The position numbers were made by a program, and so were the translations under genes. The notes beneath the pieces are model-generated. The model searched no databases. It was not told where the DNA came from and saw only the letters and a program-made list of their open reading frames with translations. DNA of 5,380 nt from an uncultured Subdoligranulum sp. (GTDB taxonomy: Bacteria; Bacillota; Clostridia; Christensenellales; CAG-314). The stretch covers positions 1 to 5,380 of the forward strand of contig URVX01000089.1 of assembly GCA_900551395.1 (NCBI GenBank), in the 5' to 3' direction. Positions 1-5,380 of the stretch are shown here, one piece after another (the first letter of the stretch is position 1; each line of letters begins with the position of its first letter).

Positions 1-343
1 CGGTTGCCCTCCTGCTGAAATCTCCTCGCAAGCCCCTGCTCCACGAGATAATCCACCAGCTTTATCATATTGCCTCTGTCGTAGTTTACGTTGTCGGCAA
101 GGGCAGACATGCATTGCGCTCCGCTGCGCGCCAGCAAAAACAATGTGTTGCGATGCGACGAGCCGCCCGGCTTGTAACGGTCGAGAGGCTTTACCCGTGC
201 GTTGTCCTTTTCGAAACCAGTTTCGAGTTGTAATTCTCTATAAATTCCGAAAACGCGTTTCCCAAACGGTCAAAATATGCATCGCTGTCCGTATCGGCAA
301 GCGACATTTTTTCCAATTCTTCAATTTCGGCTTCATTAACCAT
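1..343 (-). pseudogene. MarR-family transcriptional regulator, frameshifted and 3'-truncated by the window edge
   Basis: Seen: translation starts at ATG 343-341 with a GGAG at 352-355, 8 nt upstream. The first frame gives 50 codons (a charged N-terminus, then a helix containing DRLGNAFSEFIENYNSKL) and stops at TAA 191-193. Shifting one base at the T run 208-211 (AAAA on the coding strand) opens a second frame that continues without a stop to position 1. That frame contains HRNTLFLLARSG, then NVNYDRGNMIKLVDYLVEQG, then LARRF and a GNR at the edge. Family knowledge: this matches the MarR winged helix, with the recognition helix followed by a 'L..QGL..R' wing entry and a position like the DRR motif. 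MarR proteins are dimeric DNA-binding regulators, usually about 140-150 aa. Inference: an A5 run became A4, so only a 50-aa fragment would be made. Sequencing error is a real alternative. Ligand and targets cannot be told; the dimerisation helices at the C-terminus are outside the window. Confidence 0.72.
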
Positions 344-406
344 TTTTTCCGCTCCGAAAGCATTCGATTTGTGTTAAAAAAACAACAACTGCAAAAGACA
401 AAATTC

Positions 407-437
407 AAAGAGGAGCTTTTTGGCTCCTCTTTTTTTA
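407..437 (+). terminator. Rho-independent terminator hairpin, best oriented on the plus strand
   Basis: A perfect 10-bp stem (AAAGAGGAGC at 407-416 with GCTCCTCTTT at 423-432) encloses the loop TTTTTG and runs into seven T residues at 430-436. This is a textbook intrinsic terminator for plus-strand transcription. Read on the minus strand, the hairpin is followed by a broken U tract (UCUUUGAAUUUU), so it may work in both directions. No plus-strand gene ends nearby. On the minus strand it lies between the small ORF at 468-545 and the MarR-like gene. Confidence 0.75.
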
Positions 438-467
438 CGTTTTTCTACTGACCGAAGCGCAGACGGC

Positions 468-545
468 TTAAGCTCCTTGTCGATTGGAAACTAAAATAAG
501 CGCAAGCAGCGTCAATGCAGATGAATTTGCACCAGGGGCTTTCAT
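468..545 (-). CDS. Possible 25-aa hydrophobic small protein, unknown
   Basis: Not recognised. ATG 545-543 is preceded by GGGAG (554-558) at 8-nt spacing, as for the certain genes here, and the frame ends at TAA 468-470. The peptide begins MKAPGANSS, continues with a hydrophobic stretch ALTLLALILV, and ends SNRQGA. The hydrophobic segment is only about 10 residues, short for a membrane-spanning helix. The ORF lies between the likely end of the lipoprotein transcript (637-657) and the hairpin at 407-437, which could end its message. No clear promoter was found upstream. It might be a small membrane or signal-like peptide, or a chance ORF; at this length chance is a serious possibility. Confidence 0.3.
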   Translation of the reverse strand: MKAPGANSSALTLLALILVSNRQGA

Positions 546-610
546 AATAAATTCTCCCGTTTAAGCAGCGTTTTTTAGCGTTTCAAAACAAACAGACGTT
601 GGCGCGCAAA

Positions 611-657
611 CAAAAATCGGGAAACCCGCAAAGCAAAGGGGCGCGAAACGCGCCCCT
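611..657 (-). terminator. Probable terminator of the lipoprotein gene
   Basis: A 9-bp GC-rich stem (637-645 with 649-657, containing GGGGCGCG and CGCGCCCC, loop AAA on the plus strand) lies 16 nt past the lipoprotein stop codon. On the minus strand it is followed by TTTGCTTTG. A second, weaker hairpin follows (CGGG/CCCG, 618-628), and after it come five T residues on the minus strand (612-616). The first stem is strong but its U tract is imperfect; the two together make termination likely. Confidence 0.6.
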
Positions 658-672
658 GTTTGAGATATAAAA

Positions 673-3600
673 TCAAATTATTTCCACGCTTGCCGTAAAG
701 GTGAAGGGCAACATGTCGTCGGACAAGCCGATTTCAAGTGTTCCGTAATACGTTTGTCCCTTGACAACGGTTCTGTCGTCTCTGCTGACGATATATTGGA
801 ATTCCATGCTCGGGTCGGAGAAAAGCATGACCCATATTCTGTACTCCGCGCCTGCCGCCTCCAGCTCTGCGGAAATCAAAGGCACGTCGTTGGCGTCCGC
901 TCTCAATTTTCCCGACTCTACCGCAGTAAAGCGGAAGAAATAATAACCGGACTCCGTCACCGTGATTGTTTTAGACTCGGAAAAATCCCAGCCGGTGTCC
1001 ACGCTCATGCCGTCCTGCTTGCGCTCGGTTTCCCAGCGGGCGAAAAGCGTAACTTCGCTTCCCGTGCCCTCGTACCAATAAGGGAAAGTCACCTCGTCGC
1101 CCCAGCTGCTGCCTGCAACCGTGCCGTCGGAAAGATACCAGCCCCAGAAGTAGTATCCGTCGCGGTTGGGAACCGGTCTTGTCAGCGCAGCAAAGCCGTT
1201 GACCGATTGTATCTGAGAGCCGCCTTTGGAATCAAAGACATAATTGTACTTTGTCTGAAGACTGTCGTCGAGAGCGGCTGCGATTTCGGGCGCCATAGCA
1301 TACAGTGCGTTGAAATAAGCCTTGAAACGTCCGTCGGGTACGGCAATCGTCACGTTGCTGTAAAAAACCGGCTCGACCCACTCGTCGGGGTTTTCGCTCT
1401 GCGGCTGCATTTTGAACCACTGGTTGTCGTAATCGTCAAGCACTTTAGGCATATCCGCGCTCAAAAACTCAATCTTTTCCAGACTGTGGTTGTAGCCGAG
1501 CGAAGCCGCACCCATAGACTCCAAGGAAGCGGGAAGCGTTATGGTCTTAAGCTTTGCCATCCTCAAAAAAGCGCTGTACCCCAATGACACGCATGCACTG
1601 TCTTCGGCAAAGGTTACGTTTTCCAGATGCCGCTGGTTTAAGAATGCGCCATCCGACACAATCACAACGCTTGCGGGCACGGTATAAGCAGCCCCCTTCT
1701 TCGCCGCAGGATAAATTTTAAGCGTCTCTTTGTTTTTGTCGAACAGCACGCCGTCTGCGGAAGAAAACGCAGGATGTCCTTCGGCGACGTTTATTGCCTC
1801 GAGATTGCTGCAATAATTGAAGCAATAATCTCCGATTTCCATATTTGCGCTTATTTCAAAGCTCGTCAGTCCCGTAGAAGAAAACATTCCGTTTCCGACA
1901 AAGGTCAATGCGCCGTAATTCTCAAGAACGGTCAGGTTTTCACAGCCGACTATCGCGGGCGCGTCGCCCCAAATTTCCGTTCTTCCCCAAAATGGCATTC
2001 CGTCCCACTCGGGCAGTCCGTCGGAGAGCAAGCACGTAACGCCGGTCAAATCCAAAGCTTCCACCTTGGAATAAGAAAAGCAGCCTGCAGGCAGGGTTGT
2101 AACGGCGCTTTGCGAAAAATCAACCTGCTTTACGTCGGAGGACGCAAACGCAAAGGGCGCAAGCACGGAAACGGATGACGGCACAGTGTACCTTTCTATA
2201 CCCCTTGCCGCAAGCTTAATCAGCTTGTCGCCGCCGTCATCAGCGCCGCCTTTGGCTATAAGAGCCTTGTCAACGTCGAACCAATCGTTGCCGCCCGCGC
2301 CGCGCATGGTCATGACGGGCGTTACGACGCTGCCGAGAAAGTCGTCGGCGACTTTTTCCAGCGTTTGGGGAAAGCTTATAGAGGTCAAAGAATAGCAACC
2401 GCTAAACACTGCGGGACCGACATACCTCAAGCCGTCGGGCAGAGATATGCTTGTCACTCCGCTTCTCTCAAACGCGCCGTAATACATAATCCGCTCTCGT
2501 TCCAGGTCGGTGAGCCAGGTGTAAAAATTCTCGTCGAAAACATCGGTAAATCCGAATATGTACTCGATTTCGCCCTTCAATGAAACGGTTTGCAGGGCGG
2601 GTGTGTTGTAAAAGGTTCCGACGCCCAAAAATTCCAGGTCGCAGTTGATTGTTATGCTCTGCAGCAGGTTGTCGTCGCAGAACAGCCCCGAATGCAGATA
2701 GGTTATTTCATCGCCTATGACGACGTTTGCTCCCAGCTTGGAAAAGTTTGCCCAATAGAGTCTGTCTCCGTCAAGGTTGCTCAGCCATTTGCCGTCGTCC
2801 TTCATCCTGAAGTGCTCGCTGCCCTCGGCAACCTCAAGATTGCCTGCGCCCAGCTCGTAGCAGCGATAAAAGGTGTTTTCTCCGAAATAATTCAACGAGG
2901 CGGGCAAAGTGACGTTTTTCAAAACGTAGGCGCTTGCTATGGAAACAGTTTCAAGACGCTCCAGCCCCTCCTCGATTTCCAGCGTTTCCATGCTGCGGCA
3001 CTGATATATGCCTATGGGACGGATTACCCTGTAAGTCGAAGGTATGTGCAACTTTGTGAAGGATTGATAAAGAATCGCTTCGCAGCCTATTTCCGTCACG
3101 GGCAGCCCGTTGAAGTATGCGGGCAATGCCACTTGAGCGGGCAACTCGCCCGCAACGCCTGTCAAAGCGTAACTCTTTTTGTCCTCCGTCAGCTCGAAAT
3201 CGAAAAGCGACGCGTCCGTTTCGAGATATCTGTAAACGGCGTTTATCGTCATATCCTCCGTGACGCCGCGCATGTCGTCCTCGTGCACGTCCCAGCCCGA
3301 CAACTCGTAGCAAGTATAGGTGTGGGGCGCAACCGCCGGCGCAAGCACGTCGCTGCCGTAAGGAAGCGTTCTGACGTCAAAGGCATAGCCCGTGTCGTCC
3401 AAAAACTCCACCGTCACGGTAGCAGTTTCCCAGCGCGCGGAAAAGACGACGTCCTTCAAAGCCGATTCGGACACATTGTAAACCGAGCCTGCGGCAAAAA
3501 GACCGCTGCCTTCGCTCCAGCCCAAAAATCTGTAGCCTATGCGCGTCGGAGCCTGTGCCAAAGAAATGTTTCCGTCTTTGGTAAATTCAACCGACTGCGG

Positions 3601-3933
3601 ATTGACGCAGTCGGGATAATTCAGGTCGTAGGAAGCTCTGTAAACGGAGCTTTCAAACCTTGCCCAAAGGGTCAGGTCGGAACTAACCGCGCTGTCAAAG
3701 TCGAATTTGTCACCCGTCTTCTGCTCGTTGTCGTACCATCCCTCGATATACACTCCCTCGGCGCAATCCACTGCCGGCGGGCAAACCTTGTCTCCTTTTT
3801 TCACTTCAAAGACAAAGCTTTCGTTTTCTCCCGCATTGAAGGTAACGCTGCTGGTGCTGCCGCACGCGGCAAAGCACGCCAAAACAAGCGCAATGCTCAA
3901 CAGGCACAACAACACTTTGCTTAGATTTTTCAT
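673..3933 (-). CDS. Surface lipoprotein with InlB-type B repeats flanking BspA-type leucine-rich repeats
   Basis: A 1086-aa intact protein, counted from ATG 3933. Residues 1-23 are a lipoprotein signal peptide (KVLLCLLSIALVLACFAACG) with predicted lipidated Cys24, so the protein is likely exported and anchored by its N-terminus; there is no LPXTG motif or C-terminal membrane helix. Residues about 30-236 hold three InlB B / Listeria-Bacteroides repeats with the typical 'GY.F.GW ... LWARFE/FSARWE' endings. About 243-875 are irregular BspA-type (LRR_5) repeats, recognisable from LPASL, 'VGPAVFSGCYSLTSISFPQTL' type units and the block ADGVLFDKNKETLKIYPA. About 895-970 form a fourth InlB repeat ending TLFARWE. 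About 975-1086 are a beta-rich tail of unknown type. Family knowledge: such proteins bind host or bacterial surface ligands or act as adhesins, with no enzymatic motif; the ligand here is unknown. It is probably transcribed from its own promoter (4026-4052) and ended at 637-657. The nearest gene upstream on this strand is the XRE regulator, 188 nt away. Confidence 0.9.
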   Translation of the reverse strand: MKNLSKVLLCLLSIALVLACFAACGSTSSVTFNAGENESFVFEVKKGDKVCPPAVDCAEGVYIEGWYDNEQKTGDKFDFDSAVSSDLTLWARFESSVYRASYDLNYPDCVNPQSVEFTKDGNISLAQAPTRIGYRFLGWSEGSGLFAAGSVYNVSESALKDVVFSARWETATVTVEFLDDTGYAFDVRTLPYGSDVLAPAVAPHTYTCYELSGWDVHEDDMRGVTEDMTINAVYRYLETDASLFDFELTEDKKSYALTGVAGELPAQVALPAYFNGLPVTEIGCEAILYQSFTKLHIPSTYRVIRPIGIYQCRSMETLEIEEGLERLETVSIASAYVLKNVTLPASLNYFGENTFYRCYELGAGNLEVAEGSEHFRMKDDGKWLSNLDGDRLYWANFSKLGANVVIGDEITYLHSGLFCDDNLLQSITINCDLEFLGVGTFYNTPALQTVSLKGEIEYIFGFTDVFDENFYTWLTDLERERIMYYGAFERSGVTSISLPDGLRYVGPAVFSGCYSLTSISFPQTLEKVADDFLGSVVTPVMTMRGAGGNDWFDVDKALIAKGGADDGGDKLIKLAARGIERYTVPSSVSVLAPFAFASSDVKQVDFSQSAVTTLPAGCFSYSKVEALDLTGVTCLLSDGLPEWDGMPFWGRTEIWGDAPAIVGCENLTVLENYGALTFVGNGMFSSTGLTSFEISANMEIGDYCFNYCSNLEAINVAEGHPAFSSADGVLFDKNKETLKIYPAAKKGAAYTVPASVVIVSDGAFLNQRHLENVTFAEDSACVSLGYSAFLRMAKLKTITLPASLESMGAASLGYNHSLEKIEFLSADMPKVLDDYDNQWFKMQPQSENPDEWVEPVFYSNVTIAVPDGRFKAYFNALYAMAPEIAAALDDSLQTKYNYVFDSKGGSQIQSVNGFAALTRPVPNRDGYYFWGWYLSDGTVAGSSWGDEVTFPYWYEGTGSEVTLFARWETERKQDGMSVDTGWDFSESKTITVTESGYYFFRFTAVESGKLRADANDVPLISAELEAAGAEYRIWVMLFSDPSMEFQYIVSRDDRTVVKGQTYYGTLEIGLSDDMLPFTFTASVEII

Positions 3934-3941
3934 GCTCTTTT

Positions 3942-3946
3942 CCTCC
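3942..3946 (-). promoter_or_regulatory. Ribosome binding site that sets the lipoprotein start
   Basis: GGAGG on the minus strand lies 8 nt before ATG 3933. The longer in-frame ATG at 3948 overlaps this site, has no Shine-Dalgarno of its own, and would put five charged or polar residues (MEEKS) ahead of a normal MKN signal peptide. The start at 3933 is therefore preferred. Confidence 0.88.
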
Positions 3947-3964
3947 ATAAAAATGATAAATTTT

Positions 3965-4020
3965 TTTGCAAATATTTAAAGTTTTTGGTCGACATGCTTG
4001 GTTGTTATTATATTTGCAAA
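3965..4020. repeat. 11-bp perfect inverted repeat in the lipoprotein leader
   Basis: TTTGCAAATAT at 3965-3975 and its exact reverse complement ATATTTGCAAA at 4010-4020 are separated by 34 nt. Each arm also contains the 8-bp palindrome TTTGCAAA. The right arm falls about where transcription from the promoter at 4026-4052 should begin; the left arm is about 20 nt before the GGAGG. It could be a pair of protein-binding sites or an AU-rich stem in the mRNA leader. The region is AT-rich, which raises the chance of coincidence. Confidence 0.5.
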
Positions 4021-4025
4021 TTAAA

Positions 4026-4052
4026 ATTATCATACAAACAAATCTTTGTCAA
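4026..4052 (-). promoter_or_regulatory. Likely sigma-A-type promoter of the lipoprotein gene
   Basis: On the minus strand a perfect TTGACA (4052-4047) is followed 15 nt later by GATAAT (4031-4026), which matches the -10 consensus at five of six positions; TAATTT at 4029-4024 would give 17-nt spacing but matches less well. Initiation near 4018-4020 would leave a leader of roughly 85 nt before ATG 3933, containing the inverted repeat at 3965-4020. Confidence 0.6.
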
Positions 4053-4121
4053 GTGTTTTTACGCTGTTTTGTCGTGAAATTTTCTTTTTATTATTCAATT
4101 ACGTTAGCAATTTAACCCAAT

Positions 4122-4415
4122 TCAACTCTTTTTTGTCTTGTCACCGTCAATAAACTTATTTTGTGACGGAGCGTCAAATCCGGTTTCCCTCTGTTTTTTC
4201 ATGCGCTCCTCTCCTTTGTCATAGCAAAGCAGGTAGTCCGTGCTTTCGTCAAACAGCCTCGCAATCCTGCATAAGTCGGTAAGCGACGGCTCGGCGCGGT
4301 TGGTTTCCCAGCTTGCAACCGACGCGCGCGTTATCTGCAAACGGTCGGCCATCTCCTTTTGTGTCCACTCGTTTTCCTTTCTCAGCTCCTTGAGCTTGTC
4401 CGCAAATTTTCTCAT
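4122..4415 (-). CDS. XRE-family (Cro/CI-like) DNA-binding regulator
   Basis: A 97-aa protein. Residues about 4-60 are an HTH_3 domain: FADKLKELRKENEWTQKEMA (helices 1-2), then the recognition segment ITRASVASWETNRAEP, then LTDLCRIARLFDESTDYLL. After this comes a charged tail of about 35 residues with no recognised domain, so this is a minimal DNA-binding regulator that probably acts as a dimer. ATG 4415 is chosen because XRE proteins normally begin a few residues before this first helix, although no Shine-Dalgarno precedes it. An in-frame ATG at 4472, with AGGA upstream, would add 19 unconserved residues and place both dyads inside the gene. A CATAAT at 4422-4427 could give a nearly leaderless message, but its -35 is poor. 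The two dyads at 4426-4471 are the likely autoregulatory sites. Targets are unknown; the lipoprotein gene downstream and the divergent YcxB-like gene are candidates by position only. Confidence 0.85.
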   Translation of the reverse strand: MRKFADKLKELRKENEWTQKEMADRLQITRASVASWETNRAEPSLTDLCRIARLFDESTDYLLCYDKGEERMKKQRETGFDAPSQNKFIDGDKTKKS

Positions 4416-4425
4416 ACAGATATTA

Positions 4426-4442
4426 TGTGTAGAAGCTACACG
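4426..4442. promoter_or_regulatory. Operator-like dyad 1 upstream of the XRE gene
   Basis: TGTGTAGAAGCTACACG contains GTGTAG and CTACAC as perfect 6-bp arms around a 3-nt centre. It ends 11 bp from the XRE start codon and overlaps the only reasonable -10 (CATAAT, 4422-4427), the position expected for a repressor site. That the XRE protein binds it is inferred. Confidence 0.6.
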
Positions 4443-4454
4443 AAAAAAATACGG

Positions 4455-4471
4455 TGTGCATAAATTACACA
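4455..4471. promoter_or_regulatory. Operator-like dyad 2 upstream of the XRE gene
   Basis: TGTGCATAAATTACACA resembles dyad 1: both fit TGTGYANAANNTACACR, with outer TGTG/CACA arms. Their centres are 29 bp apart. This copy is less symmetric inside. Two related sites in tandem suggest paired binding by one regulator. Confidence 0.5.
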
Positions 4472-4671
4472 TCGAATTTTCCTGCAAATCGCTTTGCTGC
4501 TGCACGTTTTGTGGCATTTTTCGCATATAAACCCCTTAAAATCGCGTCGAAACGGCTGTTGCGGCGCAAAAAAACGGCAACCGAGAAAGATTTGAACAAA
4601 AAAAAGACCGCTTTACGGTATATTTTCATAGAGATTAAAAGCAGGAACGATATAAAATTGCTCTTGCTTTT

Positions 4672-4692
4672 TTATTATTCTTTGAATAATAA
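4672..4692. repeat. AT-rich 9-bp palindrome upstream of the YcxB-like gene
   Basis: TTATTATTC and GAATAATAA pair perfectly around a TTT loop, ending 32 nt before the start codon at 4725. As RNA the stem would be weak; as DNA it could be a regulator site. There is no T tract after it, so it is not a terminator. Confidence 0.45.
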
Positions 4693-4724
4693 TGAAAAAC
4701 GGTAATTTAACGGAGGTAATTGTT

Positions 4725-5246
4725 ATGGTTGAATTTAGGTCTAAATTAGACAGCTCTAAAAGCCGTGCGCTCAATAACAATATGTTCAAAAAACTGTTGT
4801 GGCTGTATGCTCTTTGTACGGTTTTGCTTATTATACTCGGTGTTGTAATTATCGTGTTTCGAGAGGACGATTCAGACTTCGCGGCAGGCATAGGACTTAT
4901 CGTGCTCGGCGTGCTGATTACTCCGCTCTGTTATCTGCTCACACGCTTTATGCAAAAACGCATCGATAAGTCGGCGACATATATAAGCGACAATACGGAG
5001 GAAATATATATTTTCGACGAGCAATATATAACGCTTAAACAGACGATGGGCGACGTTTTTACGTCCACGCTTTAAGCAAGGTATTCATATATCTATAAAG
5101 CGCGGGAGGACAAAAACTACTTCTATCTTTACATTTCCAAAATGCAAAGCCACGTCATAGACAAATCGTCGATAACGCAAGGCACTCTGGAAGAAGCAAC
5201 TGCGCTGTTAAAAACAAATCTCGGCTACAAGTTCAACAGTAAATAA
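4725..5246 (+). pseudogene. YcxB-like two-helix membrane protein interrupted by an in-frame TAA
   Basis: Start ATG 4725 has GGAGG (4712-4716) at 8-nt spacing; an in-frame ATG at 4691 lacks one. Residues about 22-45 and 53-75 are two hydrophobic helices (LLWLYALCTVLLIILGVVII; IGLIVLGVLITPLCYLL). About 80-173 form the cytoplasmic YcxB-type domain: EEIYIFDEQYITLKQ, then after the break YSYIYKAREDKNYFYLYISK and HVIDKSSITQGTLEEA. Codon 117 (5073-5075) is TAA, and the same frame continues with family-like sequence to TAA 5244-5246. With the stop ignored the length is 173 codons, normal for this family, whose function is unknown. One substitution (for example from CAA, AAA or GAA) explains the break. 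As written, only the 116-aa N-terminal part with both helices is made. Sequencing error cannot be excluded; readthrough is unlikely because the same codon ends this gene. It is followed 18 nt later by a zinc-ribbon gene. Confidence 0.75.
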
Positions 5247-5264
5247 AAATAAAGGTAAAAAGAT

Positions 5265-5380
5265 ATGAAAGAAATCAAAATCGAAAAATGCCCGTTTTGC
5301 GGCGGCGAAGAAATGATCGTAACCGGAATTTACAGTTATGGCAAATCGTATCTTTCACAAAACGGCAGACCGATATCTGC
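5265..5380 (+). CDS. Small zinc-ribbon protein, partial (runs off the right edge)
   Basis: ATG 5265 follows AAAGG (5251-5255) at about 9-nt spacing, and 38 complete codons are visible. Residues 9-14 are CPFCGG, one half of a zinc ribbon, followed by IVTGIYSYGKSYLSQNGRPI. Family knowledge: many Firmicutes carry small proteins of about 60-80 aa with CPxCG near the N-terminus and a second CxxC about 30-40 residues later, sometimes annotated by loose similarity to TFIIIB-type zinc ribbons; the spacing and the glycine- and tyrosine-containing middle fit, but the second CxxC is outside the window. The gene probably shares a transcript with the YcxB-like gene. Its function is unknown. Confidence 0.65.
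   Translation, partial: MKEIKIEKCPFCGGEEMIVTGIYSYGKSYLSQNGRPIS

Larger units (their letters stand above)
344..672. other. Intergenic region between the MarR-like gene and the lipoprotein gene
   Basis: This 329-bp stretch holds two hairpins with terminator character (407-437 and 637-657), a weaker one at 618-628, and a possible 25-codon ORF at 468-545. A loose dyad with TTGT and ACAA ends lies at 369-388, just upstream of the MarR-like start, where an autoregulatory site could sit, but its arms match poorly. No convincing promoter for the MarR-like gene was found: TTGCAG-type -35 candidates lack a good -10. Confidence 0.6.
4416..4724. other. Divergent intergenic region between the XRE and YcxB-like genes
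   Basis: These 309 bp hold the two operator-like dyads (4426-4442, 4455-4471) next to the XRE start, and the AT-rich palindrome 4672-4692 plus GGAGG (4712-4716) next to the YcxB-like start. A plus-strand promoter must be here, but I found no good pair: TTGAAC 4592-4597 and TATATT 4619-4624 are 21 nt apart, and TATAAA 4651-4656 lacks a -35. The middle part (about 4475-4665) shows no gene or RNA I can support. Confidence 0.55.

Noticed and set aside
206..213. Programmed -1 frameshifting as the explanation for the MarR-like gene
   Set aside because: The run is only four A residues and the P-site slip would pair AAA with GAA; known strong sites need a longer A run plus a stimulatory element, and MarR genes are not known for this. 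Deletion or sequencing error is simpler.
143..451. Plus-strand open frame crossing the MarR-like gene and the hairpin at 407-437
   Set aside because: It is antisense to the MarR-like coding sequence and reads through the terminator hairpin; the product is compositionally odd with no family pattern.
754..1587. Another long plus-strand open frame within the lipoprotein gene
   Set aside because: Same reasoning: it lies fully inside the real gene on the opposite strand and shows no recognisable family.
2590..3924. Long open plus-strand frame (444 codons) opposite the lipoprotein gene
   Set aside because: It is antisense to a protein with clear signal peptide, repeats and ribosome binding site; its translation is low in pattern, has no domain, and no ribosome binding site precedes it. 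Codon bias of the real gene keeps the opposite strand open.
3949..4121. Riboswitch or terminator between the XRE and lipoprotein genes
   Set aside because: Only AT-rich sequence with loose repeats was found; no conserved riboswitch core or GC-rich stem with a U tract is visible.
4454..4705. Plus-strand open frame in the divergent intergenic region
   Set aside because: No ribosome binding site, lysine-rich runs from A tracts, overlap with the second dyad, and no recognisable domain.
4613..4891. Minus-strand open frame opposite the start of the YcxB-like gene
   Set aside because: It is a shadow of the two hydrophobic helices on the plus strand and lacks a plausible start signal.
5073..5075. 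Stop-codon reassignment or readthrough in the YcxB-like gene
   Set aside because: TAA also ends this same gene and the long lipoprotein frame has no internal TAA, so a standard code fits.
1..5380. Insertion sequence, phage, CRISPR array or tRNA
   Set aside because: No transposase, integrase or phage structural gene, no regularly spaced repeats, and no cloverleaf-like sequence were seen; the XRE regulator alone is not evidence for a mobile element.

Overview
The window looks like chromosomal DNA from a low-to-mid-GC Firmicute, probably an anaerobic clostridial lineage of gut type. The signs are strong GGAGG-type ribosome binding sites about 8 nt before the starts, a lipoprotein built from InlB-type (Listeria-Bacteroides) repeats around BspA-type leucine-rich repeats, a YcxB-like membrane protein, and small XRE and MarR regulators. 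No species can be named from the sequence.

Layout, left to right. Positions 1-343 (minus) carry the 5' two thirds of a MarR-family regulator whose reading frame is broken by an apparent 1-nt deletion at a short A run; its 3' end lies outside the window. Positions 344-672 are mostly non-coding. They hold a strong plus-strand-oriented terminator hairpin, a doubtful 25-aa ORF with a good ribosome binding site, and a GC-rich hairpin that probably ends the next gene. Positions 673-3933 (minus) are one intact gene for a 1086-aa surface lipoprotein. A likely promoter and an 11-bp inverted repeat lie in its leader. Positions 4122-4415 (minus) encode a 97-aa XRE-family repressor-like protein, with two similar 17-bp dyads directly upstream of its start. 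On the plus strand, a YcxB-like two-helix membrane protein (4725-5246) is interrupted by one in-frame TAA, and a zinc-ribbon protein (5265 onward) runs off the right edge 18 nt later.

How they may fit together (inference): the XRE gene is probably autoregulated through the twin dyads. It lies upstream of the lipoprotein gene on the same strand, but that gene has its own likely promoter, so co-regulation is possible and not shown. The YcxB-like and zinc-ribbon genes look like a two-gene transcript diverging from the XRE gene.

I see no mobile element, tRNA, rRNA or CRISPR array, and no convincing undescribed system. The most useful points are the two single-lesion genes, the paired operator-like dyads, the inverted repeat in the lipoprotein leader, and the small ORF between the terminators.
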